Of a stretch of 21,146 bases of DNA, positions 16,001 to 21,146 are shown piece after piece. The DNA is from a virus. The DNA is taken from IMG/VR virus record IMGVR_UViG_3300033141_006338, positions 1 to 21,146 of that record; one strand, given 5' to 3'. The stretch's first letter is position 1, and every line of letters starts with the position of its first letter. Under the pieces are notes generated by a model. The model saw only the letters and a program-made list of their open reading frames with translations. It made no database searches and was not told the origin of the DNA. The position numbers were made by a program, and so were the translations under genes.

Positions 16001-16269
16001 CATTGCACCGGGGTGCCGGTGAACAGTGCCTGCTTCACCACCCCACTCACACGCGTCTCGAATACCCACCGCTCCTGGTCGATTCGAATCCGCATCTGAT
16101 TGTCGTCATCCACGATCACCTTGACGATCTCGTTGCGCTGCCCCCAGACGGCATGGTGAAACCACAGCGCAATGGTGCCCTTGTCGCCACTCCCGACCTC
16201 GACATTCCCGATCGCCTCGTAACTCACCGCGCCCTCCGGCCCGGTGTAGAGCATCTGCGGTCGAGCCAA
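12994..16269 (-). CDS. Giant multidomain virion protein: LamG-like lectin, glycosidase-like core, Fn3/rhamnosidase N-like C-terminus
   Basis: From the TTG at 16269 this is 1,091 residues. About residues 20-170 form a LamG/concanavalin-like beta-sandwich (GTIALWF near the start, then WRHVVATWD and LKLYLDGIEVASVTG). About 345-385 is a short beta-module of a kind common in phage structural proteins (LRVADSSQAGQSLTLDG, EAPAAGDVAIV). About 520-900 resembles the beta-propeller glycosidase/sialidase-like proteins of polysaccharide-degrading bacteria (VTLYASEDGAHVQNP, NPVRLGRRRLYWYISG). About 900-985 resembles the beta-sandwich that commonly follows in those proteins (GEVSVCVVDAETDEPLAGF, ATWNGAGLTEVGLDSIRLRF). 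The last 100 residues match the Fn3-like N-domain of bacterial alpha-L-rhamnosidases (LWDSGVV, THFWKVRVRNDEGVWS). It sits between capsid and connector genes, so a head decoration, head fibre or glycan-binding role is inferred. No catalytic residues could be assigned. Its stop overlaps the connector start. Confidence 0.7.
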   Translation of the reverse strand: MARPQMLYTGPEGAVSYEAIGNVEVGSGDKGTIALWFHHAVWGQRNEIVKVIVDDDNQMRIRIDQERWVFETRVSGVVKQALFTGTPVQWRHVVATWDFSAGPEDGVLKLYLDGIEVASVTGAWALVGPPAEIIVGPGTADLPASRGHVTDTLCVWNDAISAAAVEALYERGRHYVPREEDGAGTLTMRATWDGSFDADVAEGSGVATLIGAADQYCRLDVGSRRQGNRFSYLLGLPDHDDPYNERVPGDAVLVSEAAGTSITNMDDHAQIDVDASGVYVGVNYQLAPWLPEPMAPMTLRVTLYVPNAHTPGDLPVAIGAVNYYKGDEARLVCGEGCTTNTIVASGIDEADGFWAGAELHMLTGNARNQKLRVADSSQAGQSLTLDGQLSEAPAAGDVAIVTRPGRLEPPTYDGHLYRLECDLCEGNYRFQSVETAAMNSQGGYTCINYGRLQRYPVEMSANQVRFGKRGEGTFASWQCRILLERIEVDGPGVYAKTTAPDDTFLVTDPHTGESIKLWRTEGVEREVRIPEQYSDPQAIQDAIMEPGTWRHSLAYWPTWMEYEPEYERIRALAVGEDESGVQRAGYILGTWDETLGHVVWEDDPDPRNPFLEIEQLKRVLERFGAHYTELPALNAVFEVAEGDWVLFFTAGSSSDHIAGCALTGAPDRYSFDPEKHFDPQLNPLTPADEGIDKVVPEGGGATLYGNWDHEPRFVQNPWRCARGNRFLGYARAKTIVNNANNLNQELSRPLACLMSEDMRNLRRRPWRNAMIVPCYGWFHWPHPEWFGPNTPGLVVDDGGVTLSDVTLYASEDGAHVQNPLGQPLIPRYSPPFNAGYIMPRSNPVRLGRRRLYWYISGKTGLEGNMATIRLDGEALYRLSDGETTGELETSELVRERETWDNLRLNVDPKGGEVSVCVVDAETDEPLAGFDHGDFDGVGDEVDARATWNGAGLTEVGLDSIRLRFRLTRATAEDPSPELYAWRIARWRSENRPSVSGLRVEGAVNPTRVADPKPELSWEFQDREGRTQTAFQVLVSSSQEKLDAGEGDLWDSGVVVSDAQTVEYAGAQLGSEQTHFWKVRVRNDEGVWSEEW

Positions 16270-16277
16270 CTTCCCGC

Positions 16278-16283
16278 ACCTCC
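16278..16283 (-). promoter_or_regulatory. Strong ribosome binding site for the TTG start of the giant protein
   Basis: GGAGGT on the minus strand is followed by exactly 8 bases and then TTG at 16269. The in-frame ATG at 16254 would lie 23 bases away, and the ATG at 16395 has no comparable site. This places the start at 16269. Confidence 0.7.
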
Positions 16284-16348
16284 GTTCTCGTCTCCATCGA
16301 ACCGCCGGCCTGCCCGCTGCCGCCTGCCTCTCCCTAAAGACACGACGT

Positions 16349-16392
16349 GCGGGCGAGGGCGCCCCGCTCCATGGGTTGCCGCCCTCGCCCGC
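16349..16392 (-). other. Intergenic GC-rich RNA hairpin downstream of the capsid gene
   Basis: A perfect 13-bp stem is formed by 16349-16361 and 16380-16392, with an 18-base loop, starting about 40 bases after the capsid stop codon. It lies in the leader of the giant LamG protein gene and would be inside coding sequence if the far-upstream ATG at 16395 were used. No clear U-tract follows, only TCTTT about nine bases on. It is a candidate attenuator or 3'-end stabiliser for the capsid mRNA. Confidence 0.7.
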
Positions 16393-16433
16393 CATCGTCG
16401 CCAGCCGCTACTGCCGGCACGCCCGTCCCGCCG

Positions 16434-17375
16434 CTACGCGCTCAGGCCCAGGTTCACCGCCAGTACAACCGCGTCATTGTCCTCGAACGCTACCGCAACG
16501 CGTGTGGTGATCGTGTAGATGTTCACCCCGCGCAGGATGTCGCGGTCCTTGTCGATGCGGATCTCCCGGTGGATGCCGAAGACCAGGTTCTCGCGCGGCG
16601 TCAGGAAGCCGTAGCTCAGGTTCGAGCCCGAATAACCGTCCACGCCATCCTGGTCGGTCGGAATGCTCGGCACCGCGGTCAGCGGCACACCCATGTACGG
16701 AGGCGCCGTCGCGCTGGTCATCGCCTCATCGCCGAGCGCGCTGGCGCGATCGCTGAACGTGTCGTGCCAGTCCTGCACGGCGCCGGGCGCGAAGTAGTAG
16801 CGCAGGTCGCCGTGGTTGCGCTTGTAGCGATTCGGCAGCGCCTTGTACATCGCTGAGAGCGCGCTCTTGTCGAGCGTCGCGCCCTCAAGGTTAACCTTGT
16901 TCGCGCTCTCGGCGAGCTTCCGCCAGCCGTCGAGGCCCTGCAGGAAGCTGTCGCCGGAGGACGTGTCGCCCTGTATCGCGAGCTCCTCGAGGTCGGTCGC
17001 GGTCTGCCGCGCCATCACACGCACAACGGTGTTCTCGAGGTCCCCGCGCTCGATGCTGTCCTCGAGCGCCTGCATCGTCAGCTCGAAGGGTGTGATGATG
17101 TCCACCGCCGTGAGCGTCACCTTCGAGAAGCCGGGCTCAGACAGCGTTGCCGGCGCCACGCCCTCGGTGCGAAGCTGACTGACGCGCCCGCTGGTCGCAA
17201 TCTTGTCGAGCTCCATGACCGCACTGTGCATCCGCACCACGCGCGCGTCCTTGAGCATCACCGACTGGTCCACAGACATCTCTACAAACCGGTCGTACTG
17301 CCCGGTGTTGAGCAGCCCACCACCGAGCAGATCCGTGGTATCGACGGCCTTCTGCAGCATCTCTTCCTGGCTCAA
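16434..17375 (-). CDS. Major capsid protein (HK97 fold)
   Basis: This is the main shell protein, about 313 residues from the TTG at 17375 (316 if GTG at 17384 is used). Evidence is its position after portal and protease and its alpha/beta pattern. Near residues 85-120 there is a helix-rich 'spine' region (ITPFELTMQALEDSIERGD). The C-terminal segment runs through RIDKDRDILRGVNIYTIT and ends in VAFEDNDAVVLAVNLG, as in many phage capsid families. The N-terminus (SQEEMLQKAVDTTDLL) is short and lacks a cleavable delta domain, so scaffolding is probably provided by the protease extension. A 164-base gap with a strong hairpin follows, which may set capsid mRNA abundance or stability relative to the next gene. 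Confidence 0.9.
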   Translation of the reverse strand: MSQEEMLQKAVDTTDLLGGGLLNTGQYDRFVEMSVDQSVMLKDARVVRMHSAVMELDKIATSGRVSQLRTEGVAPATLSEPGFSKVTLTAVDIITPFELTMQALEDSIERGDLENTVVRVMARQTATDLEELAIQGDTSSGDSFLQGLDGWRKLAESANKVNLEGATLDKSALSAMYKALPNRYKRNHGDLRYYFAPGAVQDWHDTFSDRASALGDEAMTSATAPPYMGVPLTAVPSIPTDQDGVDGYSGSNLSYGFLTPRENLVFGIHREIRIDKDRDILRGVNIYTITTRVAVAFEDNDAVVLAVNLGLSA

Positions 17376-17383
17376 AACGAACA

Positions 17384-17389
17384 CTCCCT
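17384..17389 (-). promoter_or_regulatory. Ribosome binding site deciding a TTG start for the capsid gene
   Basis: AGGGAG on the minus strand lies 8 bases before TTG at 17375. The alternative GTG at 17384 would overlap this site and leave no spacing, so TTG is the better start. Confidence 0.55.
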
Positions 17390-17453
17390 GTGGTACGCCA
17401 TCTGCACTTCGCGCTCTCCTGCCTCAGTCTCCCTTGTCACCCGCAGCGCCCCC

Positions 17454-18323
17454 TCACACGACCCCGCTCCACATGTCGCCCCCCGCGCTTCGCTCCTGGC
17501 CGGCGATGGCGCGAGATACCCCCGGCGTCGGCTCCTCCGATTCATCGGCCTCCGCCTCCGCCAATTCGCCATCCTCTGCGCCCTCCGCCATCTTCTCCAG
17601 CGCATCATTCAGTCGCGCCAGCGCATCCTCCACGCTCTTGCGCAGCGCCCGCATCGCCGCCAGCTCCTCGGCCAACTCCTCACCGCCGTCGTCCATCTGC
17701 TTCACCTCGCTCTTCGCGAACGGCCACAGACTCCGCGCCGCCTGCACCGCCGCCCGTCCGACGCGCGCAAGCATCGCGGCCTCGTCCTCACCATCCGGGG
17801 CCGGCTCGGTCATGCCCTCCGCGGCCTTCGCCAGCGTCGAAAGATAGGTGTCCGGGTTCGCGGCCGCGGCGGGTCGGCACACCGCCACGTGATCCAGCTC
17901 CACGTCATCGATGAACCGAATCTGACGCCCGGCCTCATCGTCGTGGCGCCAGAACGCCTTCGTCACGCGCCCCCCAACGCTCAGACCGTATCTCCGCCCC
18001 TGTGACACCTTCTCGAACAGCCGCACCGCCTCGGGATTGCTCTCATCGAGCCGCCCCGCGATCCGAAACTGATCGTTGTCCACCCACGCCTCCTCCACTA
18101 CGCCCAGCTCCTCCAGCGCTCCCGCGTCGTGCGAAGGCAGCAGGTCCAGGCCGGTCTGCGTGGCCATCTTCCGGATCGCGTTTGGGGTCATCCGCTCCTT
18201 CTGCCTGTCAAGCCGCGTCGATGACGCCACCCCCTCAAATCGCAGCGTGCCGTCCGCGCCGCGCCAGACCTTCGTCATCGGCAGCGACACGGCGAACTCG
18301 CCCATCTGTGCCTCTGCTCCCAT
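17454..18323 (-). CDS. Prohead protease fused to a scaffold-like C-terminal extension
   Basis: This is a 289-residue capsid maturation protease of the HK97/XkdF-like serine type. The candidate catalytic residues are H65 in LLPSHD and S115 in YGLSVGG, with E142 or D144 in DVELDHVAV as the acidic partner. The protease domain ends near residue 165 at the usual conserved run ending in a Pro-Ala-rich segment. After it come about 120 residues rich in Glu, Ala, Leu and Lys, including a probable coiled coil at about 210-260. This is the expected composition of an internal scaffold. The capsid protein has no long N-terminal delta domain, which fits scaffolding being supplied by this extension. The ATG at 18323 overlaps the portal stop (ATGA), with GGAGGT six bases upstream. 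That the protease and scaffold parts act together is inference. Confidence 0.85.
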   Translation of the reverse strand: MGAEAQMGEFAVSLPMTKVWRGADGTLRFEGVASSTRLDRQKERMTPNAIRKMATQTGLDLLPSHDAGALEELGVVEEAWVDNDQFRIAGRLDESNPEAVRLFEKVSQGRRYGLSVGGRVTKAFWRHDDEAGRQIRFIDDVELDHVAVCRPAAAANPDTYLSTLAKAAEGMTEPAPDGEDEAAMLARVGRAAVQAARSLWPFAKSEVKQMDDGGEELAEELAAMRALRKSVEDALARLNDALEKMAEGAEDGELAEAEADESEEPTPGVSRAIAGQERSAGGDMWSGVV

Positions 18324-19546
18324 CAGCTCACCTCCGTGCTCGTCGCCCGCTCGCCGAGCGGCTCGAGGCCCTGCTTCGCCCGAATCTCATCCGGCGTCCA
18401 GACGCCGATCTTCGAGTATATCTCGGCGATCTGGGCCTGCTGATGCTCCTCGCTCAGATCCATCTCCCGGAAGCGGAACTCCCAGCCGTCGATGCCCATC
18501 TGCTCCCGTATCATCCGGTTGATCTGATACTCCACGCGCCTCTGTTCAGGCCGCACCACCTGCTCGCGGAAGGTCTTGTCCTGGTCGCGGCTATTCGCAA
18601 GGTTCGCGTTCTCCACGATCGTGATCTTGCTCGGCGGCACCCGATGGACCATCAGAATCTCGTCGCGATTGGCCTTCCGGTACTTCAGGAAGCTCGCGTC
18701 ATCGCCGCCGGTCTCCCCCAGCGGCTCCAGTCGCACCGTTGAAGAGCCTGGCATCTCAAGCACCAGCGTCCGGTGCGCCTTCGCCTTGACCTCCGTCTCC
18801 ATGAAACGCCGGATCTGATGCAGGACATCCTTCGGAGGCGGGCCGCCCTCGAAGATCACCGCCATCCGCGGCATCGCATGGTGTTCGAAGAAGCTCACGT
18901 TGTACTCAGCCGCCGCGCGATCGCCGCCCACCGCAGTGATCGCGGGCATGATGTCGGGCATCCCGTAGTAGCTCGACTGAGGCGTGTACTTCCGAAAGTG
19001 CACGATCTCATTGAGCGTTTCACCATCATCCGCGGACACCCCACCGAGGTTCCGGAACTCCTGCCTTCTGCCGTCCCGCATCTGCACGAAGCCGCTGCGG
19101 TCGCTCTTGACCCTCATCGTCGTCGCGGGCACGTGGTAGAAGCCGTCGATCTCCCCCGCGCTGCTGCGCGTGACCTCCAGGTATCCGTTCCCGACGGTCT
19201 CCACGTCGGTCCAGATCGCACGCATAATCTCCGTGAAGGTCATCTCCGGATTGCAGTGGTTGAACAGGTCCTCCAACCTCTGCCTCTCCTCCGGCTGCGC
19301 GTCGTCGCGTACGCGCACGAACCGGTATCCCAGCCCGCAGATGTTCACGGTCTTCGCATCAACACACGCGCGGTGCGTCGAGTTGATTTCGTAAAGCTGC
19401 GCGAGCGCTTCGAGCGAATACGGGGGCTCCTTCACCTCCCCGGCGTCGTAGGCGTCCTGCCAGCGACTGTCGGGCAGCTGTCGCGTCTGCCCCTTTCCCT
19501 CCTCTCCGCCGATGATGTGCGCCTTCATCAGTCTGTCCTCGTCCAT
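18323..19546 (-). CDS. Phage portal protein (PBSX/HK97-type)
   Basis: This is the dodecameric portal at the unique capsid vertex, through which DNA enters and leaves and on which the neck assembles. The 407-residue length, the position directly after terL and the run YTPQSSYYGMPD followed by AEYNVSFFEHHAMPR are typical of the phage_portal family, especially PBSX-like members. The C-terminal part has charged helices and the segment WTPDEIRAKQGLEPL, a common portal ending. The ATG at 19546 is preceded by GGAGGT at an 8-base spacing. The stop codon overlaps the start of the protease gene by four bases (ATGA), implying translational coupling. Confidence 0.93.
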   Translation of the reverse strand: MDEDRLMKAHIIGGEEGKGQTRQLPDSRWQDAYDAGEVKEPPYSLEALAQLYEINSTHRACVDAKTVNICGLGYRFVRVRDDAQPEERQRLEDLFNHCNPEMTFTEIMRAIWTDVETVGNGYLEVTRSSAGEIDGFYHVPATTMRVKSDRSGFVQMRDGRRQEFRNLGGVSADDGETLNEIVHFRKYTPQSSYYGMPDIMPAITAVGGDRAAAEYNVSFFEHHAMPRMAVIFEGGPPPKDVLHQIRRFMETEVKAKAHRTLVLEMPGSSTVRLEPLGETGGDDASFLKYRKANRDEILMVHRVPPSKITIVENANLANSRDQDKTFREQVVRPEQRRVEYQINRMIREQMGIDGWEFRFREMDLSEEHQQAQIAEIYSKIGVWTPDEIRAKQGLEPLGERATSTEVS

Positions 19547-19569
19547 GGTGCCACCTCCGGTACACCAAC

Positions 19570-19596
19570 CCGGGACGCCGTCTGCTGGCGCCCCGG
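19570..19596 (-). other. Intergenic GC-rich RNA hairpin between terL and portal gene
   Basis: The arms 19570-19579 and 19587-19596 form a 10-bp stem with a 7-base loop. One position (19575/19591) is an A-C mismatch on the plus strand but a U-G wobble in minus-strand RNA, which fits a structure formed in the transcript. No U-tract follows, so it is not a textbook Rho-independent terminator. It could be a weak attenuator or a 3'-end stabiliser. The rest of the 112-base gap shows only GC-rich sequence and the portal gene's ribosome binding site. Confidence 0.6.
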
Positions 19597-19658
19597 ATGA
19601 TCGCTCTTCCCGTCACCGCCCCCACCTGCGGCCGTCTCGCCGTTCGCCGCTGCCGCCG

Positions 19659-21146
19659 TCACACCACGTGCGCCCTCATCACACCCCCGCGCCAGCGCTC
19701 CACCGCCGAGTTGACTGCCCCCGCTACCGCGTCGGCGACATCCTTCGAGCCGCCGTGGCGGTGATCCACCTTGTCTCCGCGAATCATCTCCAGCCCCTTA
19801 CACTCGCGTAGCAGCGGTTCGTACCGATACCACCGCAGGCGGCCGTCGTAGAGCAGCTCCTTCATCGTCTCGTAGGCCGAGGCCGTTCGATCCACCGACG
19901 CGATCTCCACATTCAGGCCCTTACGCCGCAGAATCTGCCTGCTGTCGGCGCTCTGGAAGCCGTCGAAGGTCACCAGACCGATCGCGAAGCCGCGCGCGGA
20001 GATCTGCTCGATCAGCCCGCGGATCTGCGCCAGCTCCAGCTCGCCGTCGCTCGGGGGCACGATACGCAGCATCAGGTCCACGATCACGGTCGGCCGATCG
20101 CCCCCATCCTCGGCCTCGCAGTGCGCCATGGCGATCCCGCAGGCGTCGCGCTTCAGGCCGAGATCGACATGCACGTAGTACTCTCTCCCCGGCTGCGGCC
20201 GGATCTCGTCCGTCAGGTGCCCATGCGCGTCAAAGGCGATCGGCAGCTCAGCATCGACCGCCCGCTCGAGCACGTCGGTGTCGCGGAAGAATGGCTCGAA
20301 TGCCTCGGCCGGTCGCGCTGCGAGGTCGCGCAGGGCGCGCGTTGCATTACGCTCGAACTCGTCACGATACTCGACCGGCACCTCCAGGCCCTCACACTCG
20401 AAGGTCTCCCCGCAGTACGTACCGGCGGGCTTCACCTCCCACGTCGCCCGCCGTGAGGCGTAGATCTTCGGGTTACTCTCAGCCTCCTGCAGCTTGCGCT
20501 CGAGGAAGTCGCCCCGGTGCCGCGGCGATGAGATCATGATCAGCAGGCCCTGATCGAGGAACCGGCTGCGGATCCGTCGCTGCAGCGCGTTATAGATCTC
20601 CTCCGCCGAGTCCCGCCTGCCCCCATCGCTTTCGAGCAGCCAGCTCGCCTCATCGATCACCGCCCCGAGCACGTTGTAGCCCAGCGGGTAGGTCTCCGCG
20701 GAGTTGCCGCAGATCACCGCGATGTCCTTGGGAAAGCGCAGCTCACGGCTCATCGTCTTCGGCTTGTGCCGCGCGAACCAGGGAGATCGCTCAATCCGCT
20801 GCAGGATCTCGCCAAAAACCACCCGGCGCGCCTGCTCGCCATTGGTGGACATGTTCATGAAGCAGATCGTGCTGCCTTCGGCGATCCCCAGCGTCCTCTG
20901 TGGTGACCTCAGGCACAGCGTCCGGTGAATCTGGTATGTGATCGCGAGACTCGCGGTGTATGACTTGCCTGCGCCGATACCCCAGCACAGGGCGGCCTCG
21001 TTATAGTCTCCCTCGAAGATCTCTTCGAGCACGTCAATGATCTTCGGATATACGTCTCCTCTGAGCCCCAGATACTCCTCGTCCAGCACGAAATCACGCA
21101 ATCGCGCCGGATCTTCCTCCCATGTTTCGGCGTCCTCGCTCGGCAT
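19659..21146 (-). CDS. terL: Phage terminase large subunit (TerL)
   Basis: This is the packaging motor ATPase and nuclease, which docks on the portal, pumps DNA into the prohead and cuts the concatemer. Visible motifs are a Walker A-like loop GIGAGKS (about residues 56-62), a Walker B segment ending in D165-E166, and the coupling-type motif ISSP at about 205-208. The C-terminal half has RNase H-like nuclease acidic residues: D328 in VHVDLG, D395 in TFDG and D469 or D472 in the KDVADA segment. The 495-residue length is normal for the family. The ATG is the last three bases of the window, so a longer N-terminus or a start further upstream cannot be excluded. The portal gene follows after 112 bases that contain a hairpin. 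The small terminase subunit is not in the window and may lie just upstream. Confidence 0.95.
   Translation of the reverse strand: MPSEDAETWEEDPARLRDFVLDEEYLGLRGDVYPKIIDVLEEIFEGDYNEAALCWGIGAGKSYTASLAITYQIHRTLCLRSPQRTLGIAEGSTICFMNMSTNGEQARRVVFGEILQRIERSPWFARHKPKTMSRELRFPKDIAVICGNSAETYPLGYNVLGAVIDEASWLLESDGGRRDSAEEIYNALQRRIRSRFLDQGLLIMISSPRHRGDFLERKLQEAESNPKIYASRRATWEVKPAGTYCGETFECEGLEVPVEYRDEFERNATRALRDLAARPAEAFEPFFRDTDVLERAVDAELPIAFDAHGHLTDEIRPQPGREYYVHVDLGLKRDACGIAMAHCEAEDGGDRPTVIVDLMLRIVPPSDGELELAQIRGLIEQISARGFAIGLVTFDGFQSADSRQILRRKGLNVEIASVDRTASAYETMKELLYDGRLRWYRYEPLLRECKGLEMIRGDKVDHRHGGSKDVADAVAGAVNSAVERWRGGVMRAHVV

Noticed and set aside
16270-16395. N-terminal extension of the giant protein from ATG at 16395
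   Set aside because: The 42 extra residues are Arg/Ala/Pro-rich and unlike the rest, and they include the hairpin. The GGAGGT-8-TTG start at 16269 is better.
1-21146. tRNA genes, CRISPR array, insertion sequences, att sites
   Set aside because: No cloverleaf, no regularly spaced repeats, no transposase or integrase and no long direct repeats at the edges were seen by eye. A dedicated scan was not possible.

Overview
The window is a structural and lysis module of a tailed bacteriophage or prophage. The DNA is strongly GC-rich, and all 20 genes I accept lie on the minus strand, so transcription runs from the right end of the window to the left. The host cannot be named from the sequence. Strong GGAGG-type ribosome binding sites, two apparent TTG starts and an endolysin whose C-terminal domain resembles the copper-amine-oxidase N-domain ('stalk') of Firmicutes and related phyla point to a GC-rich, Gram-positive-like or deep-branching host. 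The sugar-enzyme-like modules of one giant protein resemble proteins from Planctomycetes-type polysaccharide degraders. No integrase, repressor, replication gene, tRNA, CRISPR array or insertion sequence is visible.

In transcription order (right to left), packaging and head genes come first: large terminase (19659-21146), PBSX/HK97-type portal (18323-19546), prohead protease with a C-terminal scaffold-like helical extension (17454-18323) and major capsid protein (16434-17375). Between the capsid gene and the neck genes sits a 1,091-residue multidomain protein (12994-16269) with a LamG-like lectin domain, a glycosidase-like middle and an alpha-rhamnosidase N-domain-like Fn3 module at its C-terminus. 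The neck follows: gp6-like connector (12347-13000), head-closure-like protein (11792-12331) and tail-terminator-like protein (11020-11700). The last two appear to carry the same type of inserted beta-domain.

The tail region holds a tail tube protein (10062-10967) and two overlapping small-to-medium genes in the usual tail-chaperone position (9732-10019 and 8666-9745). Next come a 1,060-residue multidomain protein with Ig-like repeats, a zinc ribbon and Asp-box sequence (5437-8619), a one-base-overlapping Asp-box protein (5123-5437) and a baseplate-hub-like protein (2735-5041). A small aromatic-rich protein (2485-2712) and a probable tail-tip or fibre protein (1771-2469) complete it. I find no recognisable tape-measure gene. 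The lysis end has two small multi-pass membrane proteins (1398-1742, 1115-1411), an LLH-type holin (755-1042) and an amidase endolysin (1-675).

The genes are tightly packed, often overlapping or separated by fewer than 50 bases, and no gene-free stretch exceeds 165 bases. Six of the seven gaps longer than 70 bases hold a strong GC-rich hairpin without a U-tract. Two of these stems pair fully only in minus-strand RNA, through G-U wobbles. One 27-base translation-start block occurs twice with a single mismatch. The most interesting points are the giant glycan-recognition-like protein inside the head cluster, the shared insert in two neck proteins, the hairpin series and the missing tape measure.
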